Notes: a model not told the origin generated them from the letters alone. A stretch of DNA of 7,196 nt from Candidatus Aminicenantota bacterium (GCA_026706325.1 JAPOYZ010000040.1:8748-15943); one strand, 5' to 3'. Positions 1-5,984 are shown, numbered from the stretch's first letter. Made by a program: numbers and translations.

Positions 1-501
1 CATGGAGTCTCCACCGGAGCCCTGTTCCTCCTGGTAGGCATCCTCTACGAGCGCCGGCACACCCGCCGGATCGACGAGTTCGGGGGGCTGGCCCATTCCA
101 TGCCGCGCTATTCGGCCTGCTTCTTCGTCGTGCTGCTGGGAAGCATCGGACTGCCCGGCCTCGGCGGGTTCGTGGGCGAGTTCCTCATTCTCCAGGGGAC
201 TTTTCTCACCAACGTCCCGGCCGCTGCCGTTGCGGTCTGCGGGGTGGTCCTGTCGGCGGTGTACATGCTCTGGATGTACCAGCGGGTCTTTCTGGGACGG
301 GTCCAACAGGAAGCGAACCGCCGGCTCCCGGACCTGAGCTTCCGGGAGGGAGCGATGTTGATTCCGGCCATCGCGCTTTCGCTCTGGATGGGGATCGGCT
401 CCGCCACTTTTCTGAGAACCATGGACAGCAGCATTCAACTGCTGGTGGACCGGCTGGACCAGGCAAAGCACGCACAGGTAGTCCGAAGCGATGCCCCTTA
501 A
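1..501 (+). CDS. nuoM: NADH-quinone oxidoreductase subunit M, C-terminal part (5' end cut by window edge)
   Basis: This is the C-terminal 166 codons of the proton-pumping antiporter-like subunit M of respiratory complex I, a multi-pass inner-membrane protein. The frame is open from base 1, so the gene begins outside the window. Diagnostic NuoM sequence is visible: HGVSTGALFLLVG followed by LYERRHTR and an FGGLA motif (residues 1-32), then GLPGLGGFVGEFLIL, matching the family's conserved LGMPGTGNFVGEF region. At least three more hydrophobic segments follow, and the tail is a short hydrophilic stretch ending in DAP. The stop TAA overlaps the nuoN start by 11 bp, the usual tight nuoM-nuoN junction, so the two are co-transcribed and probably translationally coupled. 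Nothing suggests damage. Confidence 0.95.
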   Translation, partial: HGVSTGALFLLVGILYERRHTRRIDEFGGLAHSMPRYSACFFVVLLGSIGLPGLGGFVGEFLILQGTFLTNVPAAAVAVCGVVLSAVYMLWMYQRVFLGRVQQEANRRLPDLSFREGAMLIPAIALSLWMGIGSATFLRTMDSSIQLLVDRLDQAKHAQVVRSDAP

Positions 502-1921
502 CACTTCCGTCCTGCTTCCGGAGATCCTTCTGGCCGTGGCCGGCATTCTGCTCATGTTGGCCATCCCGGTCCTTCCGTCTCGCCAGCAGGTCCGATTGGG
601 CTACGCCGCCTCACTGATCCTGGCGGCAGCGTTGGTCACCGCTCTGCTCCAATGGGGCGACCATGGCCCCGCCTTTTTCGGCATGGTGTCCATGGACGCC
701 CTGGGCGGCGCAGCCAGGATCCTGTTCCTGGTCTCCAGCGCAACCGTTGCCCTGATTTCAGTCTCCTACCTGAAGCGGGAGCGGTTGCGGCACGGCGAAT
801 ACTTCCCTCTTCTGCTGATGGCCACGGTGGGGATGTCGCTCATGGCCGTGAGCGCCGACCTCATCATGACTTTCCTGGGACTGGAGATCCTGTCCATCTC
901 CAGCTACGTCCTGGCCGGTTACCGGCGGGGAGACCCCAGATCGAACGAGTCGGCGCTCAAATACTTCCTCCTGGGCGCTTTCTCCACGGCCTTCATGCTC
1001 TACGGGATCGCCCTCCTGTACGGAGCGGCGGGTTCGACGAAGTATGCGGCGATCACCGAGGCGGCGGCCCAGGGACAGGCGGGAACCGCCACCTTTCTGT
1101 TGGGCCTTGGACTGCTTCTCGTGGGATTCGGCTTCAAGGCGGCTCTGGCGCCCTTGCACGTCTGGACTCCGGACGTCTACCAGGGAGCCCCCGTTCCCAT
1201 CACCGCCCACTTGGCGGTGGGCTCCAAGGCCGCCGTCCTGATCACGCTGCTGCGCCTCCTGCACCAGGTGCTCCCAGCGAGCGCCGACCAGTGGCAGGTC
1301 CTGCTCTGGATCGCCTGCGCCGCGACCATGATCATCGGCAACGTGGCAGCCCTGATCCAGACCGACGTCAAGCGCCTCCTGGCTTATTCCTCCATTGCCC
1401 ACGCCGGCTACATTCTGCTCGGCGTCGTCGCCAACAGCCCGCGAGGGGGCCAGGGGGTCCTCTTCTATCTGGCGGCGTACTCCCTGATGACGCTGGGAGC
1501 CTTCGCCGTGGTGCAGGTCTTTGCGCGCCGGGACGAGCAGTTCACCAAGCTGGAGGACTACCGGGGGATCGGTTACCGCCATCCGCTCCTGAGCGTCTCA
1601 CTGACCGTCTTTCTCCTCTCCCTGATCGGCATCCCGCCGACGGCGGGTTTCTACGGCAAGCTCTTCCTCTTCTCGGCCGCCGTCGAAGCGGATCTGGTCG
1701 CCCTGGTGATCCTGGCGGTGCTGGCCTCGGCCGTGGGACTCTACTACTACCTGCAGATCATCGTCCTGATGTTCATGAAGGAGGCGGTCTCACCGCCGGC
1801 ACCCGTCCCCGTACCTCTGGCGGCACGGATCGTGATAATAATTATGGCCGCCGGCACCCTCTTCCTGGGGGTCTACCCGGCGCAGGTTCTTTCGATAGCC
1901 GGGGAGGCGGCAGGACTGTGA
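491..1921 (+). CDS. nuoN: NADH-quinone oxidoreductase subunit N
   Basis: Complete 476-residue subunit N of complex I (E. coli NuoN is about 485), a membrane antiporter-like subunit of the proton-pumping arm. Hydrophobic segments fill the whole length. Conserved charged residues of the proton channel are all present: Glu132 in LGLEILSISSYVLAGY, Lys157 in SALKYFLLG, Lys216 in GFGFKAALAPLHVWTPDVYQ, Lys246 in AVGSKAAVL, Lys294 in TDVKRLLAYSS and Lys390 in PPTAGFYGKLFLF. The HVWTPDVYQGAP signature is typical of this subunit. The ATG at 491 lies inside the nuoM end and has only a weak AGG upstream, so translation is probably coupled to nuoM. The stop TGA overlaps the GTG of the greA-like gene. An NADH-utilising complex is assumed; the electron-input module is not in the window. 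Confidence 0.96.
   Translation: MPLNTSVLLPEILLAVAGILLMLAIPVLPSRQQVRLGYAASLILAAALVTALLQWGDHGPAFFGMVSMDALGGAARILFLVSSATVALISVSYLKRERLRHGEYFPLLLMATVGMSLMAVSADLIMTFLGLEILSISSYVLAGYRRGDPRSNESALKYFLLGAFSTAFMLYGIALLYGAAGSTKYAAITEAAAQGQAGTATFLLGLGLLLVGFGFKAALAPLHVWTPDVYQGAPVPITAHLAVGSKAAVLITLLRLLHQVLPASADQWQVLLWIACAATMIIGNVAALIQTDVKRLLAYSSIAHAGYILLGVVANSPRGGQGVLFYLAAYSLMTLGAFAVVQVFARRDEQFTKLEDYRGIGYRHPLLSVSLTVFLLSLIGIPPTAGFYGKLFLFSAAVEADLVALVILAVLASAVGLYYYLQIIVLMFMKEAVSPPAPVPVPLAARIVIIIMAAGTLFLGVYPAQVLSIAGEAAGL
1903..1907 (+). promoter_or_regulatory. Ribosome binding site deciding the greA GTG start
   Basis: GGAGG lies 10 bases before GTG 1918, inside the last codons of nuoN. It supports GTG 1918 as the greA start and suggests that ribosomes finishing nuoN can reinitiate here. 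Confidence 0.6.
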
Positions 1922-2382
1922 AGCAGGCCAAGGCGAAGCTGGAAAAAGAGATCCGGAAGCTGGAGCGGGAGCTGCGGGAGGAGCTCCCCGCGGCGCTCAA
2001 GAAGGCGTTGCAGTTGGGGGACCTCCGGGAGAACGCCGAGTATCAGACCGCCAAGGAGCGGCAATCCTACGTCCAGGCCCACCTCGCCAACCTGCAGCAG
2101 CGGCTGGCCAACCTCTCGCTCATCAATCTGAGCAAGATCCCCACCGACCGCGTCTCCTACGGCTCCACCGTGGTCCTGTTCGACCTGGACACCGAGAACG
2201 AAGTGACCTACCGGCTGGTCACCAGCGAGGAGTCGGACGTCAAGGCCGGCCTGATCTCCACCACCTCTCCCATCGGCCGCAGTCTGATGAACCGGGAAGA
2301 GGGGGACGAAGTGCAGATCCAGACCCCCGGCGGGACCAAACACTACGAGATCGTCGAGCTGACCACCATCCACGACGAGTAG
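1918..2382 (+). CDS. greA: Transcription elongation factor GreA
   Basis: Encodes a 154-residue GreA-family factor, slightly short of the usual ~158 because the N-terminus lacks about five residues. GreA enters the RNA polymerase secondary channel and stimulates cleavage of backtracked RNA. The N-terminal half (residues 1-75) is a charged coiled coil. Its tip motif GDLRENAEY (34-42) keeps the acidic residues Asp35 and Glu38 that coordinate the catalytic metal in GreA. The C-terminal half is the FKBP-like domain, with YRLV, LISTTSPIGRSLM and the family-typical VQIQTPGGTKHYEI. The start is GTG 1918: it overlaps the nuoN stop as GTGA, it is preceded by GGAGG at 1903-1907 with a 10-base spacer, and no suitable start lies upstream outside nuoN coding sequence. 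An operon position behind nuoN is unusual for this gene. Confidence 0.93.
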   Translation: MKQAKAKLEKEIRKLERELREELPAALKKALQLGDLRENAEYQTAKERQSYVQAHLANLQQRLANLSLINLSKIPTDRVSYGSTVVLFDLDTENEVTYRLVTSEESDVKAGLISTTSPIGRSLMNREEGDEVQIQTPGGTKHYEIVELTTIHDE

Positions 2383-2414
2383 TGCCGGGAAAGCGGCACG
2401 CGCAGTGATTGCGC
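2382..2414. terminator. Possible bidirectional terminator region between convergent genes
   Basis: Two small GC-rich hairpins sit directly after greA. The first is GTGCCG (2382-2387), loop GGAAAG, CGGCAC (2394-2399). The second is GCGCA (2400-2404), loop GTGAT, TGCGC (2410-2414). They lie in the 51-bp gap between the greA stop and the stop of the convergent oxidase gene, where a shared terminator would be expected. Neither is followed by a T-run on either strand, so this is not a classical intrinsic terminator. Confidence 0.4.
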
Positions 2415-2433
2415 CGTACCGGTCTGCGTGCGC

Positions 2434-4047
2434 CTATCCACCCATTCTGACCCGTTCGTCGATGGCGGCCACGGCGGCGTGGGCGGCCAGGGCAGCCCCT
2501 TCCTGCCAACCGGGCAGGGCGCTCAATTGGTCGCCGGCGAAATAGATCCTCCCATCGGGCCTGGTGAGCCGGGCCGGCGGCTTGTAGCTCTGCGGCCAGC
2601 CTCCCCGCTGGAACCGGACCTTGGACCAGGCGCGGCTCACGCCTGACTCCATCTCGTCGCCATAACCAGGGTGGATGAGCTCGCCCTCGGCGATGGCGGC
2701 CTGCAAGCGGTCGGACGGCGTCATTTCCGAGTAGCGCAGCCCGGGTTCGGGATCCCAGATATAGGCCCCGACGACGATCCCCTTGTCACGATGATAGCCG
2801 TAGGGCGGATACCAGATCTGGGTGATGTCCTGATCGGTCCATGAAATACCGCCATAGATGGCGTGGTCTTCCTCCCAGAAACGCCGCTGGGCCTGGAATC
2901 CGATTTTGACCGCATTGGTGAACTCGATCGACGCGATCGCCGATTGCGTCGCAGGCGAGAAGTCGTTGGGGATGTCCCTCAGGACCGGAGCAGGAATGGT
3001 GCAGATTGCGTAGTCCGCCTCCAAGGCTCGTATGATGCCCCTGTAAGTCCCGTACACGGCAGCAACCGCGCGAGTCGTATCCGGACTGTCGTGCGAGGTA
3101 TGGAACACGATACGAACGCCGTCAGGCGTGTTCCGAATCTCATCGACGACACTCCCATACACGATGAGAGGCTCCACCCTTTCTGTGAAGGCAGCCACAA
3201 TGGCGTCCATTCCCCCGACAGGCTGCAACAGGGTGGGGTTCTGATCGAGGAATTGGCTGAAATGGAGCTTGTACTGCCAGAAGTCCGATCTGAGCAGTTG
3301 ACTCAGATCGAGGGGGTCGTTCACCTCTCCCGGCGCCAGACCGGCATGGACGTGAGGCCCCAGATGGCCGCCGCGGCTCGAGCCCACGTAGAGATCATCC
3401 GGGTCCAGATCGCCGTACCTGCGGAGCAGGTTGAGGATCAGTTCCTTGTCCTCGCCGGTCAGCTCACTGTCCAGGGCGTTGCGGTTCACCGCCTTGGCCA
3501 GGAGTTCGGCAATATAGCCGCGGGTATCCGTCATTACCTGCCGGGCCGCGACCGGCCCGTCGAAACGATCCTGGTTGTGGAAGAAAGCGGCCCGGTTGTC
3601 GTTGGTGAAGACCTCCAGGTCGACCCCGAATTCCCGGCAATACCCGAGAATGGTGGTGTGATGGTAGGGCAGGCGGGCCGGACCGAGGTTCGCGTAGAGA
3701 TGGTCTTCGGCATCGAAGTCCACCCATTGCCGGCTGTCCTCCTCTTCGATCACGTCTCCGCTCCGAGCCGTGAGGTTGCGCCCGCCGGCGCGGTCGGTGG
3801 CCTCCAGCACAGTGCAGTCGTAACCCGCCTTCGACAATTCGTAGGCGGCGACGAGACCGGAGACGCCGGCCCCCAGGATGGCGACTCTCGTCCCGTTTCC
3901 CGTCCCCGGCGTCAACTGGAACTGGGTCGTACCGGCCGCAACGGGACTCGCCATGCCCAGCGCGTTCATGCTCCGATACATGGCGGCAACTCCGGAGACG
4001 GCGCCGATGGATTGCAGGAATTGGCGTTTGGTCATTTTTGGCTGCAC
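2434..4047 (-). CDS. Exported FAD-dependent L-amino-acid-oxidase-like enzyme (flavin amine oxidase family)
   Basis: A 537-residue flavoprotein of the amine oxidase superfamily. The likely reaction is O2-dependent oxidation of an amino acid or amine to the 2-oxo acid or aldehyde with release of H2O2 and ammonia. The N-terminus TKRQFLQSIGAVSGVAAM resembles a twin-arginine export signal of the KR variant. VAILGAGVSGLVAAYELSKAG (GxGxxG, about 56-75) with TVLEATDRAGGR (79-90) is the Rossmann FAD site, and RIYFAGDQLSALPGWQEGAA (500-519) is the C-terminal FAD motif. GPARLPYHH (122-130) resembles the GPMRLP segment of L-amino acid oxidases, whose Arg (here Arg125) binds the substrate carboxylate. Lys381 in NAVKIGFQ matches the conserved active-site lysine. 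There is no Cys in the C-terminal flavin motif, so FAD is probably non-covalent. GTG 4047 is chosen because GGAGG lies 7 bases upstream; ATG 4065 and ATG 4035 have poorly placed or no sites. Substrate unknown. Confidence 0.82.
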   Translation of the reverse strand: MQPKMTKRQFLQSIGAVSGVAAMYRSMNALGMASPVAAGTTQFQLTPGTGNGTRVAILGAGVSGLVAAYELSKAGYDCTVLEATDRAGGRNLTARSGDVIEEEDSRQWVDFDAEDHLYANLGPARLPYHHTTILGYCREFGVDLEVFTNDNRAAFFHNQDRFDGPVAARQVMTDTRGYIAELLAKAVNRNALDSELTGEDKELILNLLRRYGDLDPDDLYVGSSRGGHLGPHVHAGLAPGEVNDPLDLSQLLRSDFWQYKLHFSQFLDQNPTLLQPVGGMDAIVAAFTERVEPLIVYGSVVDEIRNTPDGVRIVFHTSHDSPDTTRAVAAVYGTYRGIIRALEADYAICTIPAPVLRDIPNDFSPATQSAIASIEFTNAVKIGFQAQRRFWEEDHAIYGGISWTDQDITQIWYPPYGYHRDKGIVVGAYIWDPEPGLRYSEMTPSDRLQAAIAEGELIHPGYGDEMESGVSRAWSKVRFQRGGWPQSYKPPARLTRPDGRIYFAGDQLSALPGWQEGAALAAHAAVAAIDERVRMGG

Positions 4048-4054
4048 GGTTTCA

Positions 4055-4059
4055 CCTCC
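4055..4059 (-). promoter_or_regulatory. Ribosome binding site deciding the oxidase GTG start
   Basis: On the minus strand GGAGG (within ACGGAGGTG) is 7 bases upstream of GTG 4047. The alternative ATG at 4035 is about 19 bases away and the ATG at 4065 lies upstream of the site, so this motif fixes the start at 4047. Confidence 0.65.
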
Positions 4060-4066
4060 GTCCATT

Positions 4067-4109
4067 CCCTCAAAAACGAGGGCGCGCCCACCTCCGTACG
4101 GGCCGGAGG
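4067..4109 (-). promoter_or_regulatory. Structured 5' leader of the oxidase gene with two hairpins
   Basis: Reading toward the oxidase gene (minus strand), the leader has CCTCCG, loop GCCCGTA, CGGAGG (4109-4091), then the palindrome GGGCGCGCCC (4089-4080), then CCCTC, loop GTTTTT, GAGGG (4082-4067). The last two overlap and cannot both form fully. The Shine-Dalgarno at 4055-4060 repeats the CGGAGG of the first hairpin, inside a 9-base direct repeat ACGGAGGTG at 4097-4089 and 4061-4053. The CCTCCG arm could therefore pair with either copy. This is seen in the sequence; a regulatory role is inferred. An AT-rich patch at about 4130-4155 containing TACTAT on the minus strand could hold the promoter, but no convincing -35 box was found. 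Confidence 0.35.
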
Positions 4110-4197
4110 AAAGTCGATAGGAGAACGTAACTGTAACCAAATAGTATTGTTTTCGCCATACGTTCGACGACGCCCGCCTGCCGTCAATCTGGAACCT

Positions 4198-4221
4198 CGG
4201 ACTAGGAGCCTGCGCCGTAGA
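4198..4221 (+). repeat. Repeat copy 1, inverted relative to the copy at 5941-5964
   Basis: These 24 bases, with core CTAGGAGCCTGCGCCGTAGA, match the reverse complement of 5941-5964 at 23 of 24 positions. The 20-base core also matches 5795-5814 in direct orientation at 19 of 20. This copy covers the last codons and stop of the methyltransferase gene. Further out, TGCCGTCA occurs beside both outer copies: 11 bases before CGGA here and 4 bases before it in the reverse complement of the right copy. The shared unit is therefore longer than the core. Together with the right copy it brackets the synthase-methyltransferase pair. Confidence 0.8.
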
Positions 4222-4729
4222 CCTCCGCAAGGGCCTTGTTTTCGACCCGGACCCGCGTGCGCAGCGCCAGAAGGTTCAGCACGGACGCGATCAAGGCCAG
4301 TACCCACGCGCCGAACATCAGCGGCACCACGGCGATCTCTCCGCAAACAATCAGGTAGTTCGGGTGATTGACGTAGCGGTACGGCCCGGTCCGGATACGC
4401 TTGCCGCCGGGGACGACCATGATGCGAGTGGTCCATCGCGAACCCAGGGTCGCGACGACCCACACCCGTCCGCATTCCAGCAGGAAAAACACGGCGAGCA
4501 GGGGGATCGACACCGGCGTCTTCGGATCGATGGTGGCAAGCAGCGCCAGCAGCCAGCCGGTGTGCAGGGCCACAAGCGCGGGATAGTGCCGCCGGCCGAA
4601 CTCAATCGCCCCCTCGGCCGCCAACGCCCGGTGGTTGCGCCGCGCGATGGCCAGTTCCACGAGCCGCTGCAGAACAAGAAAGCCGACGATCAGGTACAGC
4701 GGGCTCATGGGAAACGAGACAGGCATCAC
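4202..4729 (-). CDS. ICMT-family membrane methyltransferase, BpsB-like (alkylpyrone O-methyltransferase candidate)
   Basis: A 175-residue integral membrane protein of the isoprenylcysteine carboxyl methyltransferase family. In B. subtilis the homologue BpsB (YpbQ, about 168 residues) O-methylates alkylpyrones made by the neighbouring type III synthase; the same role is inferred here. Hydrophobic segments lie near residues 10-28, 48-67, 73-94 and 122-156. The SAM-binding signature RTGPYRYVNHPNYL (113-126) and the C-terminal RTRVRVENKAL (157-167) carry the expected His122, Pro123 and RxxxE-type residues. The start is GTG 4729 or the adjacent ATG 4726; GTG overlaps the synthase stop TGA by four bases and there is no separate ribosome site, so translation is coupled. 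The last residues (GAGS) and the TAG stop are encoded within a repeat found twice more near 5795-5964, so the C-terminus may have been altered by that repeat. Confidence 0.88.
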   Translation of the reverse strand: MMPVSFPMSPLYLIVGFLVLQRLVELAIARRNHRALAAEGAIEFGRRHYPALVALHTGWLLALLATIDPKTPVSIPLLAVFFLLECGRVWVVATLGSRWTTRIMVVPGGKRIRTGPYRYVNHPNYLIVCGEIAVVPLMFGAWVLALIASVLNLLALRTRVRVENKALAEVYGAGS

Positions 4730-5781
4730 GCCGACTGGAGCAGCAGGAACCCGGCCGAAAATCCCGGGCCCAGGCTGGTCAACAGGTGACGCTTCGCCCT
4801 ACGGTCCCTGAGGATGCGTTGGAGCACGAACACCACGGTGGCGGCCGACATGTTGCCGTAGTCGCGCAAGACCGACCGCGACTGCTCCAAACCCCCGGCC
4901 GGGAGGTCGAACACTGCCTCGAGGGCGTCGAGCACCTTGGCGCCACCGGGGTGGCAGACGAAACTGTCGATATCTCGAAGGCGCAGATCCTGCGAGGAAA
5001 GAAACTCCTCCGTGACCTGCCGCATGTTCGAGCGCACGAGGTCGGGAATGCTGCGGGAGAACACGACTCCAAACCCGTCGTCGGCCACGTCCCACCCCAT
5101 GATGTCGAGCGAATCGGGCCAAGTGTATTCGCCCCAAGAAGCGATCGCCGGCCCCGGTCCTTCATCCGTCAGCAACACTGCAGCGGCGCCGTCACGGAAC
5201 AGCGCCGTGGCGACGAGGTTGCGCGCGGACCGATCACCGCCGCGGAACGTGAGCGTACAGAGTTCCACGACCAGAACCAGAACACGGCTGCCGGGAGCAG
5301 CACGCGCGCATGCGGCGGCGCGGGCCAGCCCCAGCACGCCGCCCACGCACCCCAGTCCGAAAATCGGCAGTCTTTGCACGTCGCGGCGAAATGGGAGCTC
5401 GGTCATGAGCCTGGCGTCCAGACTGGGCGTCGCGATACCGGTCGTCGAGACGGTGACGATGAGGTCGATGTCGCCCGGATCGGTGTCGCCGTCCGCCAGG
5501 CAGCCCATGGCCGCCTCTTTCAACAGCGCCACCGCATGTTCGAGAAAAAGACGGTTCTTCTCCTCGAAGCCGTGTCCGTTCTCCGCGTACCAGCTCTTTG
5601 GCAGGCAGCAATACCCCTCGCCGATCGCCGCGTTGTCGTAGACATCCAGCAGGCGATCCAGGCCCGCGACGTCGCCGGCGAAGAACCTGGCGCCGAAATC
5701 CCTGACCTCGTCCTGGGTGATCCGGTGGGGCGGCACCGCCGTGGCGATGGACCTGATTCTCGGACCCCATTCTCCCGTCAG
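4726..5781 (-). CDS. Type III polyketide synthase (chalcone/stilbene synthase family), BpsA-like
   Basis: A homodimeric-type ketosynthase that condenses an acyl-CoA starter with malonyl-CoA units, predicted to make alkylpyrones or alkylresorcinols. Numbered from CTG 5781 (351 residues), the catalytic triad is Cys145 in FGLGCVGG, His277 in FVCHPGGAKVL and Asn310 in YGNMSAAT. The His-Asn spacing of 33 equals that of chalcone synthase. ALFRDGAAAVLL and the C-terminal LGPGFSAGFLLL are also family motifs. The first ATG/GTG/TTG in frame is GTG 5736, but upstream in the same frame lies PRIRSIATAV, typical N-terminal sequence of these enzymes. Hence the start must be upstream: CTG 5781 has GGGGAGG 7 bases before it. 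Alternatively ATG 5770 is the start and one extra G in a four-G run shifts the frame. The stop overlaps the ICMT-like gene, implying substrate hand-over. A long-chain acyl starter is inferred from the neighbour, not visible in the sequence. Confidence 0.9.
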   Translation of the reverse strand: MTGEWGPRIRSIATAVPPHRITQDEVRDFGARFFAGDVAGLDRLLDVYDNAAIGEGYCCLPKSWYAENGHGFEEKNRLFLEHAVALLKEAAMGCLADGDTDPGDIDLIVTVSTTGIATPSLDARLMTELPFRRDVQRLPIFGLGCVGGVLGLARAAACARAAPGSRVLVLVVELCTLTFRGGDRSARNLVATALFRDGAAAVLLTDEGPGPAIASWGEYTWPDSLDIMGWDVADDGFGVVFSRSIPDLVRSNMRQVTEEFLSSQDLRLRDIDSFVCHPGGAKVLDALEAVFDLPAGGLEQSRSVLRDYGNMSAATVVFVLQRILRDRRAKRHLLTSLGPGFSAGFLLLQSA

Positions 5782-5787
5782 CGGTAG

Positions 5788-5795
5788 CCCTCCCC
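5788..5795 (-). promoter_or_regulatory. Shine-Dalgarno of the polyketide synthase at the repeat boundary
   Basis: Minus strand GGGGAGGG, with GGAGG at 5793-5789, lies 7 bases before CTG 5781, 18 before ATG 5770 and more than 50 before GTG 5736. Its first base is the last base of the palindromic element, so the element ends exactly at the ribosome binding site. The spacing favours CTG 5781. Confidence 0.5.
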
Positions 5796-5960
5796 TAGGA
5801 GTCTGCGCCGTAGAAATGATCGTAGCGAGAAAGTGGGGAATCGAGGACAGATTTTCACGATTTTGAGGTGCATAGTTGTTCTATTCGCCGAGAAATCGGG
5901 GAAATATGGACCGATTCCCCGCTTTCGCAGTAGATTGATTTCTGCGGCGCAGGCTCCTAG
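5795..5960. repeat. 166-bp imperfect palindrome with CTAGGAG termini (MITE- or REP-like)
   Basis: The ends are inverted: CTAGGAGTCTGCGCCGTAGA at 5795-5814 and TCTGCGGCGCAGGCTCCTAG at 5941-5960 (18 of 20 pairs, the two exceptions being possible G-U pairs in RNA of one strand). Further in, GAAAGTGGGGAATCG at 5829-5843 pairs with CGATTCCCCGCTTTC (14 of 15), and weaker complementarity continues to about 75 bases per arm with a one-base offset. The loop is near 5870-5885. The interior is visibly more AT-rich than flanking genes. The size, terminal repeats and lack of a real ORF suit a non-autonomous mobile element or a REP-type doublet; which one cannot be told from one locus. Transcribed, it would form a long hairpin after the upstream lipoprotein gene and in the synthase leader, and might stop or protect transcripts. 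Confidence 0.75.
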
Positions 5961-5964
5961 TCCG
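5941..5964 (-). repeat. Repeat copy 3, inverted partner of 4198-4221
   Basis: The reverse complement reads CGGA followed by the 20-base repeat core, and matches 4198-4221 at 23 of 24 positions. It forms the outer end of the palindrome. TGACGGCA follows at 5969-5976, as it also does (at a different spacing) outside copy 1, so homology with copy 1 extends beyond the palindrome boundary. Confidence 0.78.
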
Positions 5965-5984
5965 CACCTGACGGCAACTGTAGG

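Noticed and set aside
652..1917. Upstream extension of the greA frame from ATG 652
   Set aside because: It runs entirely inside nuoN in another frame and gives low-complexity Pro/Arg/Gly sequence; GreA homology begins at GTG 1918.
4080..4089. GGGCGCGCCC palindrome as an operator
   Set aside because: Short GC palindromes are common in such DNA and no second copy or regulator gene is present.
4130..4155. Promoter with TACTAT as -10 box for the oxidase gene
   Set aside because: No -35 box at an acceptable distance; only mentioned as a possibility in the leader entry.
4048..4230. Longer oxidase start at 4230
   Set aside because: It would overlap the end of the methyltransferase gene, lacks a ribosome site, and would bury the Tat-like signal about 60 residues into the protein.
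2863..4371. A 502-codon plus-strand open frame
   Set aside because: It lies opposite the oxidase and methyltransferase genes, has no recognisable motifs and an Arg/Gly/Val-rich composition typical of antisense frames in GC-rich DNA.
5234..5770. Minus-strand ORF starting at ATG 5770
   Set aside because: It is the wrong frame of the synthase gene and becomes Arg/Gly-rich; only its ATG is of interest, as a possible frameshifted start.
4786..5787. A 333-codon plus-strand ORF opposite the synthase
   Set aside because: Antisense shadow of a well-supported gene, without domains.
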